Positions 5,581-10,579 of a stretch of DNA of 10,579 nt are shown here, piece by piece. Position numbers and translations under genes: made by a program. How positions within the stretch are numbered: position 1 is the first letter of the stretch; the number at the start of each line of letters is the position of its first letter. The notes under the pieces were generated by a model. It saw only the letters and a program-made list of their open reading frames with translations, did not search any database and was not told the DNA's origin. Source of the DNA: Gammaproteobacteria bacterium (GTDB lineage: Bacteria; Pseudomonadota; Gammaproteobacteria; CAJXQU01). The DNA is taken from the NCBI GenBank assembly GCA_026984275.1, contig JALSSM010000291.1, positions 1-10,579 of the forward strand, written 5' to 3'.

Positions 5581-6393
5581 ATGGAAATTCAAGGTAAAGT
5601 TGCAGTCATTACAGGTGCCGGGAGTGGTATTGGTGAGGCTGTCTGTCATGAACTGGGCAAGCGCAATATTAAAGCGATTGCCATGGTTGACATGAATGAA
5701 CGTGTAAAAGAAGTGGCCGCAGAAGTCGAAAAAGAAAGTGGCGTAAAAGCGATTCCTTTTATTGGTGATACGACTGATGCTGCCTTCCGAAAAGAAGTCT
5801 TCGATAAGATGATTGCTGATTACGGAATCCCGGCCATTGTTGTTCCAGCGGCCGGTATAACACGTGATCGACTGGCCGTTCGAATCGATAAAGAAACGGG
5901 TAAAGCTGATATTTATCCTGAGGATCAATTCAAACTGGTTCTTGATGTTAACCTGATGGCACCTGTTTATTGGGGTCTGGAAATGGTTGCCCGTATTGCA
6001 GAAGATCGAGCTGCAAATGGTAAAAAGCGTTGGCATCCAGATGAAGGTATTTCTGGCTCTGTGATTTTTATCGGCTCGATTTCTTCACAAGGTAACAAAG
6101 GACAAATCTCTTATTCCGCAACGAAAGCAGGTATTGAAGGCGCTGCATCAACACTGACAGCAGAAGGTATGTTCTATGGTATCCGTTGTGGTGTTATCCA
6201 TCCAGGTTTCACTGATACGGCGATGGTTCGTGCGATGGGTGATGAATATATTGAAAGCAATGTTATTCCTTTTACTCAGTTACGTCGTCTGATCCGTCCA
6301 CAGGAAATCGCGGATGCGATCTGTTTCCTGATCAGCAACTCAGCTGTAACAGGTGAGCTCTGGGCTGATGCAGGTTGGCATCCAACGCCATAA
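5581..6393 (+). CDS. FabG-like short-chain dehydrogenase/reductase (SDR)
   Basis: This 270-residue classical SDR is a soluble NAD(P)-dependent oxidoreductase. The Rossmann motif TGAGSGIG is at 11–18. Asp37 at the end of the second strand favours NAD(H). Catalytic residues are Asn124, Ser168 or Ser169 in the FIGSISS strand, Tyr178 and Lys182 (YSATK), with the PG motif at 208–209. The GITRDRL stretch at 92–98 recalls 3-oxoacyl-ACP reductase FabG, but the usual NNAG is PAAG (89–92), and there are two extra stretches relative to FabG, near 103–113 and 141–158. The ATG has a strong ribosome binding site (AGGAG at 5568–5572). It is followed by a terminator, so it is not cotranscribed with the next operon. 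The substrate is unknown; acyl or hydroxyacyl compounds are plausible. Confidence 0.85.
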   Translation: MEIQGKVAVITGAGSGIGEAVCHELGKRNIKAIAMVDMNERVKEVAAEVEKESGVKAIPFIGDTTDAAFRKEVFDKMIADYGIPAIVVPAAGITRDRLAVRIDKETGKADIYPEDQFKLVLDVNLMAPVYWGLEMVARIAEDRAANGKKRWHPDEGISGSVIFIGSISSQGNKGQISYSATKAGIEGAASTLTAEGMFYGIRCGVIHPGFTDTAMVRAMGDEYIESNVIPFTQLRRLIRPQEIADAICFLISNSAVTGELWADAGWHPTP

Positions 6394-6413
6394 GTTAACA
6401 GGAAATACGATAT

Positions 6414-6447
6414 AAAAGGCGGACATAGCAATATGCCCGCCTTTTTT
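6414..6447 (+). terminator. Strong intrinsic terminator with GCAA loop
   Basis: An AAAAGGCGG arm (6414–6422) pairs with CCGCCTTTT (6437–6445). After one A/C mismatch, CATA (6424–6427) pairs with TATG (6432–6435) and closes on a GCAA tetraloop. The 3' arm runs directly into six T (6442–6447). It ends the SDR transcript 20 bases after its stop codon and can also act on the opposite strand through the A run. Confidence 0.93.
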
Positions 6448-6461
6448 ATTTGCAGCTGACT

Positions 6462-6467
6462 TATAAT
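6462..6467 (+). promoter_or_regulatory. Candidate -10 element for the arabinofuranose-donor operon
   Basis: A perfect TATAAT lies between the terminator and the operon start and would give a leader of only about 15 bases, with the ribosome binding site AAGGAAG (6478–6484) just inside it. At 17-bp spacing the -35 position falls in the terminator tail (GCCTTT) and does not match the consensus, so this needs an activator or is fortuitous. Confidence 0.33.
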
Positions 6468-6488
6468 ATGAATCAAAAAGGAAGAAAA

Positions 6489-7910
6489 ATGAGTCAGCCA
6501 CCCATTCTATTTGTCGATCTTGATAATACCCTGACGCGCTCTGATCTTTTTCTGGAGCCATTATTAAGATTGTTACGCAAAGATCCAATGGTCATTTTTT
6601 TACTTCCACTCTGGTTGATTCATGGGCGTGGATATTTCAAGCAACAATTATCAGATCGAATCAGCCTTGATGTTGCTGAACTTCCTTATGATGAGGAGGT
6701 GCTGGAATTTATTTCTCAGCAGCGTAAAAGTGGCCGCAAGATAGTTCTGGCAACGGCTTCAAACCAGGTTTTTGCTGATCAGGTTGCCAGCTATCTTGGT
6801 TTGTTTGATGGTGTGATCGGTTCTTCACTTGATCTGAATACCAAAGGTAAAAATAAACTGGCTGCCATGAAGCGTTATGCTGGCGATCAAGCTTTTGATT
6901 ATCTGGGTGATAGTCATGCTGATCTTCATATCTGGAAGGAGATAAAACGGGCTTATGTCGTATCCCCACAAATGGGTGTTCTACAAAGATTACAAAAAAA
7001 AGCGATCCCTGTGGAATTGATTCACCCAGCTCCGGCTTCAGAGGTTTACCTGAAAGCCATTCGTCCCTGGCAGTGGTTAAAGAACAGCCTTATTTTTGTA
7101 CCCTTGATCCTTGCAAAACAGTTGTTTGATCCCGGATCGCTTGTGGCATGTATTATGGCATTCATCAGCTTCTCTTTGGTTGCTTCTGCGGGCTACCTGG
7201 TGAATGATTTGCTCGATTTAGAAGCTGATCGGCAGCATCCAAGAAAAAAAAATCGACCTGTTGCAGCGGGGCTTCTTTCACTTTGGAATATCGTTTTTCT
7301 GATTTTTGTATTGATACTGACAGGACTACTTTTAGCTTCTCTGGTTTCGATAAATCTTGTGTTACTTTTAGTGGCTTATTTTGTCGTCGTGGTCGCTTAT
7401 TCGTTAGAGTTAAAACAGCACGCACTGGTTGATGTCATTTTAATCGCCAGTTTTTATGCGACAAGAATTATTGCAGGTGGTTTGGCGATTGGTGTATCGA
7501 TATCATTCTGGTTGCTAGCCTTTTCTATCTTCGTATTCTTGAGTCTGGCTCTTTTAAAACGTTGTACAGAAATTCGCAGTATTTCCAGAGATGAAAATAC
7601 TTTGATTCCTGGTCGAGGTTATTATCAAGAAGATGAGCCGATGTTGTCTGTGATGGGGATCAGCAGTGGTTATCTTTCGGTGGTTGTGATTGCTCTTTAC
7701 ATCAACAGTAGTGAAGTCACGACACTCTATCAATCACCACAATTTTTATGGCTTGTTTGTCCTTTGATGCTTTACTGGATTAGCCGCATGTGGTTAAAGA
7801 CGCGCCGAAATGAAATGGACGATGATCCACTGGTATTTGCATTACGAGATAAAGTCAGCCTGATCACAGGTGTCTTACTGGCTTTAGTGCTGCTGTTGGC
7901 TACGCTATAA
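6489..7910 (+). CDS. HAD phosphatase–UbiA prenyltransferase fusion; likely polyprenyl-phosphate phosphoribosyltransferase (DPPR synthase-like)
   Basis: The 473-residue protein has two domains. Residues 1–180 are a soluble HAD phosphatase with DLDNT (10–14, nucleophile Asp10), a motif II segment ATAS (88–91) and LGDSHAD (139–145). Residues 187–473 are a multi-pass UbiA-type prenyltransferase with NDLLDLEAD (239–247) and the second aspartate motif near SLELKQHALVD (305–315). TRIIAGG (325–331) and DPLVFALRDK (446–455) resemble the mycobacterial DPPR synthase Rv3806c, which joins phosphoribose from PRPP to decaprenyl phosphate. The HAD half probably removes the 5-phosphate of the product, a step done by a separate enzyme in mycobacteria; this is inference. 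The ATG at 6489 is chosen because AAGGAAG lies five bases upstream; an upstream in-frame TTG at 6450 abuts the terminator. DprE1- and DprE2-like genes follow and support the assignment. Some UbiA enzymes with HAD domains may use other substrates. Confidence 0.88.
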   Translation: MSQPPILFVDLDNTLTRSDLFLEPLLRLLRKDPMVIFLLPLWLIHGRGYFKQQLSDRISLDVAELPYDEEVLEFISQQRKSGRKIVLATASNQVFADQVASYLGLFDGVIGSSLDLNTKGKNKLAAMKRYAGDQAFDYLGDSHADLHIWKEIKRAYVVSPQMGVLQRLQKKAIPVELIHPAPASEVYLKAIRPWQWLKNSLIFVPLILAKQLFDPGSLVACIMAFISFSLVASAGYLVNDLLDLEADRQHPRKKNRPVAAGLLSLWNIVFLIFVLILTGLLLASLVSINLVLLLVAYFVVVVAYSLELKQHALVDVILIASFYATRIIAGGLAIGVSISFWLLAFSIFVFLSLALLKRCTEIRSISRDENTLIPGRGYYQEDEPMLSVMGISSGYLSVVVIALYINSSEVTTLYQSPQFLWLVCPLMLYWISRMWLKTRRNEMDDDPLVFALRDKVSLITGVLLALVLLLATL

Positions 7911-7948
7911 TTCACATCAATGAATGATAATCCTTGGGGGCGATCATA

Positions 7949-9256
7949 ATGCAGAAGAACCTCACATCCTGGGGGCTTACCGGACAAAAAAGCACGGATG
8001 TTCGTCTGATTAAATGGCGTACAGACAAGTTACCGGAAATCAAAGATGGTCGATCGCTTCTGCCCTATGGTAATGGTCGCAGTTATGGGGATTCATGCCT
8101 GAATAAGGATGGTGTATCTCTTGATACACGCTCATTAAACCATCTTATTTCCTTTGATCCAAAAACACATATTCTGCGCAGTGAACCTGGTGTTCTATTA
8201 GCTGATCTGCTGAAAAATTTTGTACACAAAGGTTGGTTTTTACCGGTCACTCCAGGCACAAAATATATTACTGTCGGAGGGGCTATTGCCAATGATGTCC
8301 ATGGAAAAAATCATCATCGTCGGGGTTCTTTTGGTAATCATGTCATTCGTCTGGCTTTATTGCGATCGAATGGTAAAACAGTCATTTGTTCACGCACTCA
8401 ACATTCTGATCTGTTTTTTGCAACCATTGGTGGTCTTGGATTGACCGGATTGATTGTCTGGGCAGATATTATGCTCATGCCAATTGATGCTCCCTGTCTT
8501 AATGTTGAGACAATGAAGTTTGAAACACTGGATGATTTTTTCGAATTATCCAAACAATCAGAATGGGAATATGAATATACGGTTGCCTGGCTCGATTGTG
8601 CATCGAAAGATCTAAGTGGACGTGGAATTTTTATGCGGGCAAACCATTGTACCCGGTTGCAAGACAGTAATAATGACCAGATAAGCAAGAGTAAAAAGTT
8701 ACCATTTAATTTGCCGAGTTTTATCGTTAATAATTTCACCAGTAAAATATTTAATGCTGTTTATTATAATGCTCACCCTCCGGGTGTTCTGGAACAAACA
8801 TTATGTTACGAAAAGTTCTTTTACCCACTGGATAAATTAAAAAACTGGAATCGGCTCTATGGAAAAAAAGGTCTGTTTCAATATCAATGCGTCGTCCCTG
8901 TTGAGCAGGGTAAGAAAACAATTGAGACTCTGCTTGAAGAAGTTCTTAAATCAGGATTTGCTTCTCCACTTGCTGTATTGAAAGTATTCGGAGAGATCAA
9001 ATCGAAAGGATTAATGTCGTTCCCCCGCCATGGTGTAACCCTGGCAATGGATTTTCCGAATAGTGGGACAGCTTTGTTGAGATTGTTTGACCGTCTTGAC
9101 AGTATTGTTGCCAATGCAGGAGGGGCGGTCTATCCGGCAAAAGATGCACGCATGAGTGCTGAACATTTCAGGGAATTTTTTCCACAAGTTGATAAGTTTA
9201 AACATTATGTCGATCCAGCTTTCTCATCGACATTCTGGCAACGGGTCATGGGATGA
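7949..9256 (+). CDS. dprE1: DprE1-like FAD-dependent decaprenylphosphoryl-ribose 2'-oxidase
   Basis: This 435-residue vanillyl-alcohol-oxidase-family flavoenzyme matches DprE1, which oxidises the 2'-hydroxyl of polyprenylphosphoryl-ribose to a keto intermediate. The FAD domain has PYGNGRSYGDS (39–49), TPGTKYITVGGAIANDVHGK (101–120) and NHHRRGSFGNHV (121–132), very close to the mycobacterial protein. Catalytic Lys418 of M. tuberculosis corresponds to Lys398 in YPAKDAR (395–401). The benzothiazinone target Cys387 corresponds to Ala366 in TLAMDFP. The ATG at 7949 is preferred over an in-frame TTG at 7934 because a G-rich stretch at 7936–7940 gives suitable ribosome-binding spacing. The stop overlaps the start of the next gene as ATGA, so DprE1 and DprE2 are translationally coupled. 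The enzyme probably acts at the inner membrane on lipid-linked sugar. Alternatively it could oxidise a related lipid-linked pentose. Confidence 0.9.
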   Translation: MQKNLTSWGLTGQKSTDVRLIKWRTDKLPEIKDGRSLLPYGNGRSYGDSCLNKDGVSLDTRSLNHLISFDPKTHILRSEPGVLLADLLKNFVHKGWFLPVTPGTKYITVGGAIANDVHGKNHHRRGSFGNHVIRLALLRSNGKTVICSRTQHSDLFFATIGGLGLTGLIVWADIMLMPIDAPCLNVETMKFETLDDFFELSKQSEWEYEYTVAWLDCASKDLSGRGIFMRANHCTRLQDSNNDQISKSKKLPFNLPSFIVNNFTSKIFNAVYYNAHPPGVLEQTLCYEKFFYPLDKLKNWNRLYGKKGLFQYQCVVPVEQGKKTIETLLEEVLKSGFASPLAVLKVFGEIKSKGLMSFPRHGVTLAMDFPNSGTALLRLFDRLDSIVANAGGAVYPAKDARMSAEHFREFFPQVDKFKHYVDPAFSSTFWQRVMG

Positions 9257-9990
9257 AAAAGATCCTTATTATTGGAGCAAGTTCTGCCATCGCTCAGGCG
9301 ACCGCCAGGCTCTATTGCAAAGAAGGTGTGCATTTTTATCTGATAGGACGAAATGAAGAAAAACTGGAAATTGTCAAAGATGATCTGATCACACGGGGAG
9401 CTGAACAAGTCGATCTTGATGCAACTAATCCAGTCAGCCTGGAAGAAAACGAGTCTCAAATTAAACGTGCACGACAGTCATTAGGAGAAATAGATCTGGC
9501 CTTAATTGCCCATGGTGATCTGCCTGATCAGAAAGAATGTGAGGCGTCAGCAAGGAAGACCATTAAAGCGCTCACAATCAACAGTGTCAGTGTCATTTCG
9601 CTTGCAACACTCATCGCTCATCATCTTGAAGAACAGAACAAGGGCACACTGGTTGTACTTTCTTCTGTTGCGGGTGATCGTGGACGTGCCAGTAATTATG
9701 TTTATGGTGCAGCCAAGAGCAGTGTCAGTACTTTTCTTGAAGGTTTAAGTTATCGGTTAAACGGAACCGGAGTTTCAGTGATCACCGTTAAGCCTGGTTT
9801 CGTTGATACGCCAATGACAGAAGAGTTTGAAAAAGGATGGCTCTGGACACAACCAGAAACGATTGCTTTGGGTATTAAGAAAGCAATAGAAAAACAAAAA
9901 AGTGTGGTTTATCTTCCCTGGTTCTGGAGATGGATCATGCGAGTGATAAAAATCATTCCCAGAACAATCTTTAAACGTTTATCGCTTTAA
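9253..9990 (+). CDS. dprE2: DprE2-like short-chain reductase (decaprenylphosphoryl-2-keto-arabinofuranose reductase)
   Basis: This 245-residue SDR overlaps the DprE1-like gene by four bases (ATGA). It has the nucleotide-binding motif GASSAIAQA (8–16), an atypical form of TGxxxGIG, then Asn110, the strand VVLSSVAG (134–141), and the catalytic Tyr151 and Lys155 (YGAAK). PGFVDTPMT at 181–189 follows. The C-terminus (about 219–245) is hydrophobic and basic with several Trp and may contact the membrane. DprE2 reduces the keto intermediate made by DprE1 with NADH to give polyprenylphosphoryl-arabinofuranose. Family and context agree. Taken alone it could be any SDR; the operon makes this assignment likely. 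The next gene is convergent and begins its stop only 7 bp away. Confidence 0.88.
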   Translation: MKKILIIGASSAIAQATARLYCKEGVHFYLIGRNEEKLEIVKDDLITRGAEQVDLDATNPVSLEENESQIKRARQSLGEIDLALIAHGDLPDQKECEASARKTIKALTINSVSVISLATLIAHHLEEQNKGTLVVLSSVAGDRGRASNYVYGAAKSSVSTFLEGLSYRLNGTGVSVITVKPGFVDTPMTEEFEKGWLWTQPETIALGIKKAIEKQKSVVYLPWFWRWIMRVIKIIPRTIFKRLSL

Positions 9991-9997
9991 GGAACCT

Positions 9998-10579
9998 TTA
10001 ATATTCCAGTAGATCCATCGGGTGAGGTTTTGACATATCCCAGGGATCATCGAGCTTGAAAGGTGTTGCCTTAAACTCGAAAGTTTCTTTTGTTTCAACA
10101 TCGTCTCGTAATTTTTTCAGTGTTTCAATGCTATCAGTCAAGCCTGTTCGTTTTGCCATTTTTATCGCTTTTTCAAGTGACAGTCTTGCCGCTTTTTTAT
10201 CGCCGGATGATAGTTGTGCTGTTGCCAGTGTCACCAGCGCACCAATTCTTCCATGACCTTCTGAATAAGCGAGTAATTTTTTTGCCATTTTTAGTGCTTT
10301 ATCCGGATCTCGTGTTTCAGGATCAGGACAATTGGCAAGAAGCCAGATGAGGTTTTGCTGTAGCGAGAGATCATCTGGTATTTCATTGATCAGTTTTTCC
10401 AGCGTTTCAGCTGCGGTGCTGAATTCCTGATCAGAGAGTTGTGAGTTGTAGCATTGCTTCAGATAGATAATTTTTGCCTGCGGATTTGAAAGCACCTCTT
10501 TGGAAATTCGAAAGTCTGGATCACGTTTTGTTTTCACACCAAGATGAGCAAGTCGCAGATAGGGTGTCTCGTAAGTTGG
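9998..10579 (-). CDS. TPR-repeat protein, C-terminal part (5' end outside window)
   Basis: On the minus strand the frame is open from the right edge to TAA at 10000–9998. The part seen is 193 residues. A GTG at 10537–10535 could be read as a start, but the 14 upstream codons to the window edge are open and no ribosome binding site is evident, so I treat this as a continuing gene. The middle has helix-turn-helix repeats typical of tetratricopeptide proteins, including an NLIWLLANCPDPETRDP stretch followed by KALKMAKKLL, and a later ALVTLATAQLSSGDKKAARL block. No signal peptide or catalytic motif is visible in this part. The C-terminus is acidic and ends DLLEY. TPR domains mediate protein interactions; its partner and any N-terminal domain are unknown. 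It is convergent with the arabinofuranose operon, so no shared role is implied. Confidence 0.75.
   Translation of the reverse strand, partial: PTYETPYLRLAHLGVKTKRDPDFRISKEVLSNPQAKIIYLKQCYNSQLSDQEFSTAAETLEKLINEIPDDLSLQQNLIWLLANCPDPETRDPDKALKMAKKLLAYSEGHGRIGALVTLATAQLSSGDKKAARLSLEKAIKMAKRTGLTDSIETLKKLRDDVETKETFEFKATPFKLDDPWDMSKPHPMDLLEY

Noticed and set aside
5566..6036. Minus-strand ORF of 156 codons opposite the SDR gene
   Set aside because: Shadow of the SDR reading frame; no motif, and its 3' end falls on the SDR ribosome-binding region.
6450..6488. In-frame upstream start (TTG 6450 or ATG 6468) for the HAD–UbiA protein
   Set aside because: No ribosome binding site precedes either; TTG 6450 abuts the terminator T run, and ATG 6489 has AAGGAAG at good spacing and begins just before the first HAD strand.
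7934..7948. TTG start at 7934 for the DprE1-like protein
   Set aside because: The G-rich stretch that could serve as ribosome binding site lies after it and fits the ATG at 7949.

Overview
The window looks like chromosomal DNA from a gammaproteobacterium of moderate, somewhat AT-rich composition. The signs are an sfsA–tusA pair, an FmdB-type zinc-ribbon gene upstream of aspS, a ZapG/YhcB-type envelope division gene, a tRNA-Lys with an encoded CCA end, and many GATC sites. No genus can be named from the sequence. There is no CRISPR array, insertion sequence, phage gene or rRNA.

Layout. (1) 1–615, minus strand: tusA (sulfur relay) followed 3 bp later by sfsA, which runs off the left edge. (2) 616–2341, plus strand: a two-gene operon, probably accessory. 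It pairs a CmoA-like enzyme (carboxy-SAM synthase family) starting at TTG with a multi-pass membrane methyltransferase of the isoprenylcysteine/phospholipid methyltransferase type. Its promoter region carries repeated ACCAT/ATGGT half-sites, and GATC is much rarer here than in the neighbours. (3) 2636–2711, minus strand: tRNA-Lys(UUU). (4) 2850–5511, plus strand: FmdB-like protein, aspartyl-tRNA synthetase and a ZapG/YhcB-like gene broken by a frameshift that looks like the loss of one copy of a 5-bp repeat. (5) 5581–6393: a FabG-like short-chain dehydrogenase closed by a strong terminator with a GCAA loop. (6) 6489–9990: a three-gene operon encoding a HAD phosphatase/UbiA prenyltransferase fusion, a DprE1-like FAD oxidase and a DprE2-like reductase. 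(7) 9998–10579, minus strand: the C-terminal part of a TPR-repeat protein that runs off the right edge.

How the genes work together. The 6489–9990 operon matches the mycobacterial route from PRPP and polyprenyl phosphate to polyprenylphosphoryl-D-arabinofuranose: phosphoribosyl transfer (UbiA domain), removal of the 5-phosphate (probably the fused HAD domain), then 2'-epimerisation by DprE1 and DprE2. The product would be a lipid-linked D-arabinofuranose donor for a surface glycan or glycoprotein; no arabinosyltransferase lies in the window. The most speculative but potentially new unit is the CmoA-like plus membrane methyltransferase pair. It could make carboxy-SAM and use it on a membrane substrate, a role not tied to the usual CmoA/CmoB tRNA modification.
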